Origin: Daedaleopsis sinensis
Taxonomy: Eukaryota; Basidiomycota; Agaricomycetes; Polyporales; Polyporaceae
Assembly (NCBI GenBank): GCA_033807695.1
Contig: CM066302.1
Coordinates: 3,348,001 to 3,412,000 of the forward strand
Length of the DNA: 64,000 bases
Direction: 5' to 3'
The notes beneath the pieces were generated by a model. It ran no database searches and was not told the DNA's origin. It was given only the letters and a program-made list of their open reading frames with translations. Positions 11,681-24,364 of this stretch are shown in pieces (the first letter of the stretch is position 1; each line of letters opens with the position of its first letter). The position numbers were made by a program, and so were the translations under genes.

Positions 11681-14600
11681 ATGTCTAATCCGGCAGAAGT
11701 ACTTCGTCGCTTCGCAATTGACATTGAGCTCCTCGAAGAATCAAACGGCAGCAACCGGTGTACCTGTAAGACTCTGTTTTTTTGCTCACTCGTGTGACAT
11801 TGGCTGAGATACAATAACAGATTCGAGTTCCAGACTACAGTCTGATGACACTGGTTGCAATCGCGATTCATCAAGCGCGGCATCTGGTATGTCGAGCTTG
11901 CTCCTCCTCTCGACTGATGTACTAAGATGACACTCTAGCCAACATAGCCAACATATGGGAAACCATATCGCAGACGCGCGTTGACACCGACCATCCCGTA
12001 TATGGTTTGTGTTTATTTCCTTTAGGTTGAACATCAGGCTGATATAGTTGTTCTATTCTCATGGCAGGTCTCGTAACACGTTCTGATACTGGAACGTGTG
12101 TGCTAAATCTGTGCGACGAAGAGGAGCTTGCGCTTGACTTCACGCACATTTTTACCACTTCTGTCGATATTTCTCATCCCATCTCGTTTCAATCTTTGCA
12201 AGCTACCAGCTACGATGTGGTTGCAAATTGTACTCTAACGCGTTTATTTAGCTTGTATAGTCTCTGGCAAGCTGCAGATCTTCGTCAGATCGCTAATGCG
12301 CACACGATTCGCATTGGAGTACGAGAAGGACTATTCTCGATACGTGAAAAACTACAAGATCATCGCTGCGATCGGGCATGTCCAACCCTTCTCTTCCATT
12401 TCCGCTCTCTATGCAACGTCCGACCAGTCGGACTTGTAGAGCGGAGGCGCAGCGTTTGGGCCACCGGAACTGATGGACATGATCGATCATTTATGCAGGT
12501 AGCTAGCGACGAGTTGAAGAAGAGCATCATCAAGGATTGGCAAGAGCATATGCGAAACTCTACCTTCGAAACGAAAGTCTGCGCTGTGTGCGGTCGGCGT
12601 ACACTTGCTAATGCTATTCACGACGTAAATCCCGCTAACATAAATCTTACCTTGTTGCAGAATCAGGCTTTACCGGTCGAAGTACTCCCTCGCACATACA
12701 ATTTCGAATTGTATGGGAAGGCTCTGCTGGATCCAGCCGGTATGCACGACCCGTGGTCGCTAGCAACGTTGAGGCTCTGCAACGCTTGTCACAAGGATCT
12801 TGCGCAGAAAGGCGTCATGCCTAAGTTATGTTTAGCGAACTGGCTTTACTACGGGTTTGACGCCTTGCCTGCTAACGTACGCGATGCTTTTCAGAAAAGC
12901 TCTCAATTCGACCGACTACTCGTGGCTCGGGCAAGAGCTAGCAAGATATCGTATCGATTCAGCCAACTTCAGAATAAAGGCAGAACCTGCGACGATAGAT
13001 CGCATTTCGAAGATCCTCAAACAGAGCAAAGGTTTATCAGAGGAAACGTATTGATCATGCCTCAAAATTCCACAGTATTGCGCACAGTCCTGCCGCCTCC
13101 GCCGTCTGAAGTTCGCGATACAGCATGCGCGGTGTTCGTCGGAAGTACGCCACCTACGATACACTCGATCAAGAGGCTAAGTCCAGTTCTTGTGACCCCA
13201 TCCATTGTACGGACTATCATAGAATTTCTCGTTGCAGGAAACCCGTACTACATGTCAAGTACCGAGTTCCATGGAGTGAGCGGAGAAAACATAGACAACT
13301 TACTAAACGGAGAAGATCGCGACCTAGGTGTTGGTATTCCATGTGCACTCGACATCGGTTTCATAAACGATCACGGCACAACGGAACAGGCTGCGGCTGA
13401 CTACTCCGGCCGAAATGCGCTCTCAGAAATCCCGCCCGAAGGTGCCGATATTCTCATGGAGTGCGTCGGTTATACATCCGGAGATGACTCTCCAGTCTCT
13501 TACCGCGACATGAAACTGAAAGCCTTGTATCATTGCTTACACAACGGTAAGTTTGTTCGCTCACAAGCGGGCGAACGCTTTATTCCAGATTTCCAGAAAC
13601 CGGAGCTGTTGACGTGGATGTTTCCTCATTTGGATCCATGGGGTATCGGGGGATTCCACCATCCGTACAGAACAATTCCTATTACGATGGAGGAACAACT
13701 TCGATATCTACTGGAGCTGCACAACAGTCCTTTCGAGCGAGACGCCGACTTCGCATTCGTGTACTACAATATACTGCAGAAAAAGAACATATGCGACTCG
13801 GTAAGATTCCGGGTGAAGATCTCTCAGCAACATGAGATTGTACAACAGCTAATGAGTGTCGACAGACGCTTGCTAGAGGAGACAATCGCCCATTTTTCCA
13901 GAAACTCTGCTTACCAGCCGCAGACTGACAAGGAACATGAATTACTCCGTCTGGTCAATCGAGTCAGCACTGTGCTTCGACATCTGCCTGGCACAACCGG
14001 GTACCGTCTCGGACTCAGGAATGAGATACGTTCTCTCGTTCATTTTCATGGGACCCCTGCATTCTTTATCACACTTAATCCGTCAGACATCAACCATCCT
14101 CTCGTCCAACTTCTTTGTGGGTCGAATATAGATCTGGAGTCACTACCGAAAGGCACACCACTTACTGAGTGGCAACGTAGACTTCTTGTAGCGCAAAATC
14201 CAGGTCCTTGTGCCCGATTTTTTCATATTATGATAACTTCTTTTATTGACATCATTCTTCGACACGGAAAGAAGGCTCCTGGGATTTTAGGATCATGTAT
14301 CGCATACTATGGAACAGTAGAATGTCAAGCAAGAGGTACTCTACATTGCCACATGCTCGTATGGATTCGAGGACATCCATCGCCGGAGAAGATGAGAGCG
14401 ATGATGGCAGACTCAGAGCAATATCAGTTAGACATGTTCACGTGGTTAGAAGACATCATCAAGTCGGAATATCTAGGTACATCTGCGGTGCAATCCAATC
14501 CTATTCCAGAGGGTGACCAACGGCCGCGAGTCTACAGACATCCAGAAATCCATCCTGGAACGGTGACTGGTCCCAAGTATCTCGATTTTATCGATTATCC

Positions 14601-17600
14601 ACCAAGCGTGTTCGCGATACGGTACGAGCAGTATGTGAACGAGTTGGTAGAGCAATACAACTGGCACGAGCACACAGAAACTTGTTGGAAGTATTTGCAG
14701 GCCGGCCAAGTACGTTCTGATGCCAACTGCCGGATGCGTATGGACGGAGTCACTAGACCTATAACCACCATTGATGATGAAACTGGCTCTATCTTGTTGC
14801 GCCGATTACATGGCAAGATTGCGAACTACAACGACTTAGTCATCTTTCTTATGAAGTGCAACATGGATATCAAGCACATAGGTTCAGGAGAGGGAGCCAA
14901 ATCGCTAATATACTACATTACAGACTATATCACTAAATCAGCAGTTCCAGCGCATCTAGGCTTGGCAGCTCTCATGTACGCGATCAACCGCACAAATGCG
15001 AGGTATGCCGACGTAACAGAATGGACAGACAAGCACGATACGAGCGCGCTCACGACAGCAGTGAACAGTATGCTATGCAGAGTCGAAGTATCACATCAAC
15101 AAGTCATGAGCTATCTTGTAGGTGGAGGAGATCATTACACTAGCCACAGATATAGAATCCTCCATCTAGCATCGTTCGAACGAATCATCAATCAATACTG
15201 GTCCGAGTCCAGCTCAACCCACGGCGAACCTGTTCAGCCCACTAGTGAAGAGAATGAATCAGAGCCAATGGACGTCGAGGAGGAGGAGGAAGCAGTGCAT
15301 AGTTCACAAGACACGGTGACCCTAACATTGTTGAACGGTTCTATTTCAGCTTTAAATCAGCAACATGACTATATATTCCGGCCGAGTATCTTACCGTTCA
15401 ATAGCATGTGCTTGTATGAGTACACCGGCTTGACAGAGAAAATAACTAGGCGACACGAGTCGGCCAGGCTGAAGAGCAAAGAAGAACGAGAACCTCGACG
15501 CTCTCAGAATCGTGGTCGCCGCGAAGAAATGCGGGGTGAATTTTCACCCGACCATCCGGACTGCGATACGCATCTTGTCCGAAAACGGATTGTTTGGGTA
15601 GTGCCCGTTCTGTTGCGAGACCGAATCCCTCGCTATGACAGAAGCGAAGAGGAGCGCGAAGAATGGTCGAAGACGGTTTTGATCTTGTTCAAGCCTTGGC
15701 GATTACCCTCGGATCTGAAGAGCGCGTCAGAGTCATGGCACGAAGCATATCAGCGCGAACAACCCGCAATTCCATCGCAACACCGCACTATAATCATGAA
15801 CATGAACGTGTTATCCGAATGCAGAGATGCCAGAGATCGACTCACCACAGAGCGACGAGCGGCGAGAAACCTATCTCGAGATATTCATCCGTCTGATATA
15901 CATCTCCAACAAGATATACTCGATAGACGGTCGCCGAGCATAGACCTGGGAGATGTAGACAGGCAGGCGATAAACTTGCCTGACGACAAGGAGACAAGAG
16001 TTGATTTTATGGCTGAACTGGACGATCTAATATCAGTACCGGCTCGAATAGCATTAGAGAAGCTATTTGACACTGCTGTACCTGCTGATTCCGATGACCC
16101 TATCTTGCACGTTGGAACGGCAGACTTAGTAGATCCAGCTCATAGACCTGATATAGATCAACAACATAGGACGATGACGCATATCAAGCAGAAACGAAGA
16201 CCTGCCTTCAGGAAAGACATGAGCCCGCCACCGAGTAGCAAGCGTCGTCGACTCGATTCTCATCGGTTTCCTATTACGGAAATTAGTCAACTTGATATCC
16301 CTCGAGCTCAAAGTGACAATTATGAGAGAACCTCTAGTGATGGACCCAGTGAGGGGCCTGCAACTCCGGAAGAGATTATACAGCAAGTCATATTTGAATT
16401 CCAGTTGGACGGAAACGACGAGCAGAAACGAGCATTCGAGACTATTGCCAGACACGTGTGTTTTGGTGGAGAGCAATTGTTGATGTATATGGGAGGAATA
16501 GGAGGTACCGGTAAATCGCATGTAGTGAACGCAGTTCTCCGCCTGTTCACTTTGCTCAACCGACGGCATGAAATCTTCGTTTCCGCACCAACAGGAGCAG
16601 CGGCAATCCTGATAGGAGGATATACGATACATTCGTTAGTAATGCTGCCTCACAAATTTCCAAAGAACATTCAAGAGCTCATGCAACTATGGGAGAAAAT
16701 AACTTACCTCATCGTAGACGAAGTCTCCATGCTCGGCGCACCAACATTGTCAGAGATATCAACCCGTATTCAACGAGCGAAGGGCCTTTCGGGCAAGGCC
16801 GAAGACTTGCCTTTTGGAGGTGTCAACGTGATTTTCACCGGCGATTTCGGCCAACTTCGACCGGTCCGAGCTCCAGCGCTTTACAACCACGACTTGGTTT
16901 CCAATCCTCGACTACAAACTGCTCTACATCAAACTGGTAAGGGAGTATCAGCACTGAAAGGTGTATATCTGTGGAGGTTAGTGGATACTGTCGTACTTTT
17001 GCGAAAGAACCAGCGCCAACACGGGGACGATAATTTCTCTAGTTTATTGCAGAGAGTCAGGGAAGGTAAGTGCGAAGCTGCATATCGCTCTGGACAAGCG
17101 GATGATTACAGTACTCTACAGCAACAAGTACTTGCTCGCAATCTGACCAAAGGTGTTTCGCTCGCATCTCCTTTTGATACCTGTCCCGTGATTGTCGGTC
17201 TAAAAGCAACCCGAGACGCAATCAACCAACTGCTCCTCAACCGCCATGCGACAAAGATCCGCGCAGAAGTTCATTTTTACTACGCTGTCGACTGGATCCG
17301 AGGAAAACAGGTAGAAGGCACGGATCTTCTACGTCTACGGAAATTGAGATCGAAATATACGGAAGAGTCTCCATCAAAGCTCGCATTATTTCCAGGTATG
17401 AAAGTGATGATCCAAGAAAATCTCGCATTTGCTAACAACGTTGTGAACGGAGCTATCGGGGTTGTCAAAGACATCCGATACGAACTACAAGACGACGTGC
17501 GGGTCCCGGTCGTCGTATATGTTCACATCAAAGGCTCAGGTGCGATCGCTTCTAATGTCGAAGAAGACATAATCCCTATTTTCCCTGTAACGACTAAGTT

Positions 17601-18300
17601 CATATGGACTCGAACTCCTAAGAACGGTGACATAGCTGCTGATATTGTAGAAGTATGTCGCAATCAACTTCCCTTGCTACCTGCGTACTGTTTTACTGAC
17701 TACAAAGCACAAGGTCGCTCTCTAGACGTCGCCATAGTCGACTTAGCGTCAGCCAGAACTCTTCAAGGTGCCTACGTCATGCTATCTCGAGTACGAACAC
17801 TAAATCGTCTTCACATTCTTAGGCCCTTCACCCGAAGCAAGATACAAGGACGTCTATCTGAAGAGCTACGCAACGAATTAAACAGACTGGAACGCTTGGA
17901 CCAGCTGAGTAAAGAACGTTTTGAGATGTACATGCGCTAACCTCTGCGAGACAGAAGAAATATATCCAAACCGCCACCCACAGAGCATCGATCGCTGACC
18001 GAGCAACGTAACGAGTACTGCTTCCCTGAATTGAAGCTTACCAAATATTTGCGAACGACTACAACTAATACAGCTATCCAGCTAATAACTCACTAACTCC
18101 ACCTTCATTTTCCGCGGAACAATCACCATTACGACGCTCGTGAGTCAGCATTTTGTATTTTATTAACTAGAACCACACATGCTTACTGACTGCACCGGAT
18201 CGACACTGATTCTCGCATGCGAGATTAGCTTCCCATTTTCTATTAAACCTTGAGCAACATTTGTTATATAAGTACAGCTCTGTCGTGCTACTAGACTACA
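11500..18300 (+). mobile_element. Helitron element, ends not resolved
   Basis: The body is defined by the Rep/helicase gene. Helitrons normally begin with TC, end with CTRR after a short hairpin and insert between A and T. A perfect 12-bp palindrome CTCGCATGCGAG lies at 18212..18223, but no CTRR-T follows at the usual 10-12 nt, so I do not assign a terminus. The limits given are approximate. Whether the neighbouring R2 gene or the F-box/NTase gene lies inside the element is unknown. Confidence 0.5.
11681..17940 (+). CDS. Helitron Rep/helicase protein, 2029 aa, apparently intact
   Basis: Autonomous rolling-circle transposon protein. Exons 11681..11765, 11821..11886, 11939..12004 and 12068..17940 join to exactly 2030 codons. 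The start is the only ATG in the first exon. The N-terminal region has paired Cys motifs (CAVCGRR, LCNACHKDL, then MPKLCLANW) typical of the DUF6570-like domain in agaricomycete Helitrons. The HUH Rep nuclease follows: FFITLNPSD (about residue 735), GTLHCHMLVW (about 832), and the catalytic-tyrosine region YYITDYITK (about 1021). The Pif1/SF1B helicase has GGIGGTGKS (Walker A, about 1551), LIVDEVSMLG, FTGDFGQLRPV, DYKAQGRSLD and a C-terminal YVMLSRVRTL. No premature stop. It may therefore be active. Confidence 0.92.
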
Positions 18301-18414
18301 CAGGACCGCCTTCCTGATACCATACATCCTTTTTCAGTACACGACTCACTAATCACTACTCGATCCGAACCCTACCGTTCCCGCCTCGATACAAGTCCTT
18401 TTTCAACGCCAACT

Positions 18415-19570
18415 ATGACTCACTACCGCAGTTCTACGAAACATATACTAAAGTAAGTATACACCGAGTACTCCATTACAAAAGCTGATAGAGTCATCTA
18501 GTCTCCATCCGGAGCTGCTCGGATACATCGCCGATGAAGCTGATCTCAAGACAGCTCTCCGATGGAGAGTTACCTGCCGGTCAACATATCACGACGTCGC
18601 CGCATCCTTGCGACGGAGCCTCTTGCGCAGCCTCTCGCCCTTTTTCCCCCATCCGGGTGCCTTCCTAGCGCACCTAACTCGTTCCAGAAGCATCATTGGC
18701 GGTGTTTCCGCGCTTTCTTTCCTCCTTCGCGACGAAAGTCTTCGCTGTGGAGTCCTCGAGATATTCGCACCTCACCCCACCTATTCGACCTTGCTCGAGA
18801 GCATGGTAGCCTGTGTCGCCAACAAGTCCTCCATTGTTCGACTGCACCAAGACATACCCCGTATCGGATACGCAGCTGATCGAGAGATCTGCCAGTTCGC
18901 TATTTTCATAGTGGCCAAGGAGCGACGGATCATAGTCTATCGATCTGCATGCATCACTCCCCTCTCCGGCGTGGCTCGCTCGCCATCCACCGCGCTCATG
19001 AACTTTGTCACGGAACACTCGTTTGGCTGTAGCTACCCCGCATTAACCATGCAACGGCGCTCTCTCCTCTCCAACCGTCGTCTCAATCATCTATCACCAG
19101 TCGACACCATCGTCATGGACGCTCTTCTCCGAGCTCGCTTTCACTTTGCAGTTAGCCCCGCTGCATGGTCCAATTTCGCATCCTCTGCCGTCCCCGGTTC
19201 AGGTGATCACGTATCACCTCATCCCTGTCTACGTCCCAAATTCCTCTGCCCATTGCAAGGTCGATTCTTCGGCGATAGAGGATGCATCATAGGCCTTCTG
19301 GATCCGCTCAGCGACGACGTTGCTATCATCAAATCGATGGGCATTCCTCCTTTCGGGCCCACGATAGCATGGCGACTGGCGTCCTCCTTCGAATGCCCCA
19401 AAGCATGTGATGTTCTTGATCCGGTGCTCTATGAATATCTCGTTACATGCCCCGTTCTCATCATCCCGTCTCCATTCCCCGTATCCTTCTCTCCGAAACG
19501 CGAGATATCAAGTGGTCCTCATGCTACGACCATTCAACGTACGCAACGACGACGTGCAGCCTCTTTCTGA
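18415..19570 (+). CDS. F-box-like + NTase-like domain protein, member B (368 aa)
   Basis: Exons 18415..18452 and 18502..19570 join over a 49-nt intron to 369 codons. The joined N-terminus (NLHPELLGYIADEADLKTAL, then RWRVTCRS) is F-box-like. The family block follows as SIIGGVSALSFLLRD, then VLEIFAP at the place where member D has DMDIYVP. The strand RRIIVYRS replaces the third carboxylate. Downstream signatures GCSYPALTMQRRSLLS and RFFGDRGCIIGLLDP match members A and C. All three candidate catalytic acids are lost. It begins 475 bp after the Helitron stop codon. The C-terminus is basic (TQRRRAASF). Confidence 0.75.
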
Positions 19571-21649
19571 ACAGCTCACCTCAGTCGCTCGGACATGTTG
19601 TATGTCCGCTACTTCTTGCATCGACTCCCTATAGTACCGCTTCTATAGGATAATCGTGACGATTTCCACCTCTGTGATGTCACCGACTTGCTATATTTAC
19701 TTTCATGTCCTCAACTATATGCTCTTCGTCACCCTCTCAGTACATAGCAGTATCCGTTTCATTGCTTTGGTATAAATAGCTGATCATGAGTCTCAAGGCA
19801 ATAGTCGATCCCGTTGTAGTATACTATAGTCAAACATCTGAATATAATTCGCTTGCTAGGTCCTACCATACTGTTTTCCGCTTGATATTCTCCGATAGTA
19901 CACAGTCATAGTCAAGCCGCGCAGGCTTGGGAATTGCAATCCGAATCCAGACAGTGATAGCCGCCGTTAGGCATTAAGCCTCCTCCTTCCTCCGCTCACC
20001 GCAGAGATTAGAACGGACGTTGTCCGCCAGCAAGAGGAATTCCCCGGAGACTATTTATCTCTGCAGTACTAATATACTAATACAGCTCGGGGAAGCTGTG
20101 AATATAATAAGATGTCCCCTTCTGCACGGTGAGTCTCTTATTATCGATTTTACCTGAGAATGCGACTACCTACTGATTGCAATCCGATTTTTAGAGAGAC
20201 GAACACGGATCTGACCACGAATCATATCATTAGCAGCCGCCGTACATGGCAAGCACGACACACGTCCCTCTACTTCGTCCAAATCGTCAATGGCGGGAAA
20301 TCTCGCGGACGGCGTTATCGAGCCAGGACCCTCTTCTCCCGCCCCCCCTCCGCCCGTAATTACTACGGTCTCCCACCGAGAACTGTATCAAACCTTAGCC
20401 GAGCGCTCACGCCACCATGAGAAAACATTTGAGCAGTTTTCAAGCTCCTCTGTGCTCGGAACCTGGGTCCGCAAGCGCAGGCTCTCCCTCGCCTTCCTCC
20501 TTATTCTCAGTCCCCCGTGGCGTGCCGTGGTTGGTCCCGATTCCTGTGCCCGCGGAGCACGCGTTCGAAAGCGACTCTTGTCACTTCCGCACGCCCCGGT
20601 CTGTTGACCGTGGGGGACAGTGCGCACGGACCACGGGAGAGAGATAGATATGCTGTGTCTGCGCCCTCCAGCAGCATCTATCATCTACTCTCTTCTCTTC
20701 CCCTCACCTTCCCTCGCTCACCCTCTCACATATACCCCACATGCCTATCGCCACCCCAGTCCGACTGCTCACTGCCCTTACACGAGTCGACGTGCGGACA
20801 CCTCACCTCGCCATCTACACGCCATTCCGCCCTCTGTCCGGCTGTCCGCCGTCTTCTCCCTTGTATGTCGCTCGCCGACATCGTTCGACACGACATTCGA
20901 TCCCGAGTGGATCGTTGACGACGTGCACCAACTTGCCCAGTCTGCATCTGTGAGTTCACTAAAACTCACAAGCTGATCTTTACTGACTTGGAATATCTCT
21001 TTGCAGTTTCTCGCGCTGAGATCCGATAGAGTCGATGACTCGATGTTGTACGTACGGCCTCTACTGATCATCTGCAATACACACACTGAGTGATCTATTA
21101 GCTTCGTCTGTAGGGCAGCTGAAGTGACGACCCGACAAAGTCGGACTCCGTTCGCGGGGCTTGTAGTCTCGCGGTCCGAGAACTACTAGGCTCGATCTCG
21201 AAATACGTTGATCTGGCTCGCGTTTGTATTGCCCTTTGATTACTGACTACTATAAGGTATATAGTCTAGATATACATAGTGTACGCTTCTACTTCGAATG
21301 GGTACAAGTCCGGCAGATTCGGTCGGTCACTCGTGTGGACCGAGAGACAAAGTACGTGTTCATGCGGATTCGATTGCGCGAAGCAGACACTCACCGCTGG
21401 CAGGTTGTAACAGGCTGGCACGGCCATCGCCGCGCGGTAATGGTCAGCGCGGACAGGTACGTCCGACTCGTCCTTTGTATTTGCGCAAGCTGACCTGATC
21501 CATCTATCTGCGGCCCCAGCTCTTCGACTCGGTCACGCATACACGAGCGTCGCCTCCGGCGGGTACTCGTCAGCGTGCTGGGACGCCGACGTTTCGGACA
21601 CCGCAGGGTAGGTACATTGGGCAGAGTGCACACATTTTCGGAGACTACT
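19571..21649. other. Region with possible 5' exons of the tandem-array transcript
   Basis: 19.6-20.15 kb shows nothing recognisable. From 20290 an open plus-strand frame begins with a Pro/Ser-rich segment (about 105 codons), and an overlapping frame runs to 20918. A good donor/acceptor pair lies near 20948 and 21006. These may be upstream exons of a transcript crossing the tandem array, but I could not build a frame-consistent model. Confidence 0.3.
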
Positions 21650-23745
21650 GTTCACCCCTGCAGGTCGCCTACTCGGAGTGTGGCGATCTACGGATGGAAC
21701 GCGGCGAGAGCATGCGAGCTAAAGCCTCGGCCTCAGGCTCGCGCGCCGCACGCCCCCATTGGCAGTACCGCACACCCGGGGGACGGCCTCAGGCTGAGTG
21801 CTGCTTGCGCGTCGATCCCGGAGAATGCTCGCGTGCGACGCCTCTCATGCCATGATATACAGCTGCAGGGATGCATCGGTGAGTCGAGTTTGACCGCGCC
21901 GGCCCACATGCTCATTCCTCGAACCGCACACCACACCGCAACTCCTGGGGACACTGGCGCGAGTGCTGGCTTGCCCGAGCCCGTTGATCTCAGAGGAGTG
22001 CGGGCATGCGACGCCTCTCATGCCATGATATACACTGGCAGGAATGCGCAGGTGAGTCGCGATCCATCTCGCCGCGCCGGCTCGGTTCGCCTCGAGCTCT
22101 AATGCGAACGGCTACAGGCCTCCAGGAGCGCACGTCCGCGGCCGGGGCTGGCTCAAGGAGCGAATGTATATCCGTCGGGCAGCATGTATAGATCTCCCGA
22201 GACTGGCTGTTGCCCCCTACAGGTCGCCGAGTCGGAGTACAGTGGACTACAGATGGAGCGCGGCGAAAGTATGCGAGCTCAAGCTTCAAGCCTCAGCTTC
22301 AGGCTGGCACGTCGCACTCCCCCATTGGCAGTACCGCACACCCGGGGGACGGCCTCAGGCTGAGTGCTGCTTGCGCGTCGATCCCGGAGGATGCGCGCGT
22401 GCGACGCCTCTCATGCCATGATATAGAGCTGCAGGAATGCACCGGTGAGTCGAGTTTGACCGCGCCGGCCCACATGCTCGCTCCTCGAACCACACACCGT
22501 ATCACAACTCCTGGAGACATTGGCGCGAGTGCTGGCTTGCCCCGAGCCCGTTGATCCTAGAGGGGTGCGGGCATGCGACGCCTCTCATGCCATGATATAC
22601 ACGGGCAGGAATGCGCAGGTGAGTCGCGATCTATCTCGTCGCGCCGGCTCGGTTCGCCTCGAGCTCTAACGCGAACGGCTCTTACTTCACCGACAGGCCT
22701 CCAGGAGCGCACGTCCACGGCCCGGGCTGGCTCAAGGAGCGAATGTATATCCGTCGGGCAGCATGCATAGATCTCCCGAGACTGGCTGTTGCCCCCTACA
22801 GGTCGCCGAGTCGGAGTACAGTGGACTACAGATGGAGCGCGGCGAAAGTATGCGAACTCAAGCTTCAAGCCTCAGCTTCAGGCTGGCGCGTCGCACACTC
22901 CCATTGGCAGTACCGCACACCCGGGGGACGGCCTCAGGCTGAGTGCTGCTTGCGTGTCGATCCCGGAGGATACGCGCGTGCGACGCCTCTCATGCCATGA
23001 TATAGAGCTTCAGCAATGCGCCGGTGAGTCAAGTTTGACCGTGCCGGCTCAGTTCGTCTCGGGTTTTAACGACCCTCACGCTCACAGGCCTCCGAGTATG
23101 TACACATCGAGCGAGCTTGCGGGCGCAGGCTCGCGCCCACGCCGTGCAACGCACCGCAATCCCGGCGGACACTCAGCTGGCACGAGTGTTGGCTTGTCCG
23201 GACCCGTTGATCCCGAAGTGGTTCGGGCATGTGACGCCTCTCATGCCATGATGTACACTGGCAGAAATGCGCTGGTGAGTCGCGATCCATCTCGCCGCAC
23301 CGGCTCGGTTCGCCTTGAATTCTAATGCGAACGGCTCTTACTTTACCGACAGTCTTCCAGGTGCGCATGTCCACGCCCCGGCCAGGCTCGAGGAGCGAAT
23401 GTATATCCGTCGGACAGCGTGCACAGATCTCCAGAGACCGACTGTTGACCCCTACAGATCGCCGAGTTGGAATGCAGCGGACTACGGATGGAGCGCGGCG
23501 AGAGTATGCGAGTTCAAGCCTCACTCTCAAGTTGGCGCGTTGCACGCCCCCATTGACAGTACCGCAGACCCGGGGGACGGCCTCAGGCTGAGTGCTGCTC
23601 ACGCGTCGATCCCGGAGGATGCGCGCGTGTGACGCCTCTCATGCCATGATATACAGCTGTGGCAGGAGTGCACCGGTGAGTCAAGTTTGACCGTGCCGGC
23701 TCAGTTCGTCTCAGATTCTAACGACCCTCAAGCTCACAGGCCTCC
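21650..23745 (+). repeat. Tandem array of exon-like units of about 560-656 bp, seven copies of a 25-bp core
   Basis: Matching blocks start near 21653, 22212, 22791 and 23447 (spacing 559, 579, 656), reading CCCCTACAGGTCGCCGAGT or close variants. Each full unit carries two diverged sub-repeats, each containing TGCGACGCCTCTCATGCCAT or a close variant, at about 21834, 22009, 22399, 22576, 22979, 23230 and 23631. Each core is followed about 30 nt later by a donor-like GGTGAGTC, and acceptor-like CTCACAGGCCTCC or CCGACAG recurs before the next block. One frame (RRLSCHDI..QEC.GES) stays open through the first five copies; another is interrupted by a TAG in two of them. It could be a repetitive gene or a satellite. 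Confidence 0.7.
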
Positions 23746-24364
23746 GGGTATAGAGCCCCTTTAAACTATAAACTATTGGGTTGGCGTCATGAGATTTTGT
23801 CGAAAGGACTAGAGATGAGCTAGCTTTTGTTGCCGAGAGCGACGCGCAACGTAGCAACCCGTGACGTCATCCTCATGCTGACTCATGTTGATGGAGAAAA
23901 AAAAGTTGGCGCCAGACAGGTGTCGCCGACTCTTCTCAATCTCTATTCAAGCTAGAGATTGAAGCTATAGTACTACAAATCGCTTATGTTCTCTCTGTTT
24001 CCTAAGTGCCTTTCGCGATACCTCAACCATGGCTTTTACCGTTGAGTATTTCTCTGTTATCTATCTACTTGGAACCGATTCTGACTGAATCGTTTCAGTC
24101 GTTATACTCATTATATACAAAATTCAGGTCGAGCGATAATCTCATCTTATTCTTCGTTTTGAAGCGGATTTCCTTTCCCGCGTGGAGCATTTATCAATTT
24201 ACGAAACAGATGTCATTGTGTGAGCTAGTCTCGTTGCAATTTTCGCGCTAACAAAGAACTTTGGTATGTAGAACTACAGAGAGATTTCAAGATGCCGTGC
24301 TCGCGGTTCAAGAGATAGTAGGATTTCGCAGGTGTCTAGAAGTTGCTTGTCGAGAATTAAGCTC
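23746..24364. other. Intergenic, no assignable gene
   Basis: An AT-rich stretch follows the last array unit. A plus-strand frame at 24006..24251 is open, but it is hydrophobic by composition and lacks recognisable motifs or splice logic. Confidence 0.4.

Noticed and set aside
18212..18223. Perfect palindrome CTCGCATGCGAG as the Helitron 3' hairpin
   Set aside because: No CTRR followed by T at the expected distance. Kept only as a note.
21575..23632. Several 60-180-codon frames on both strands
   Set aside because: They are repeated translations of the tandem array in different frames. No single frame is kept across all units, so I list the array as a repeat.
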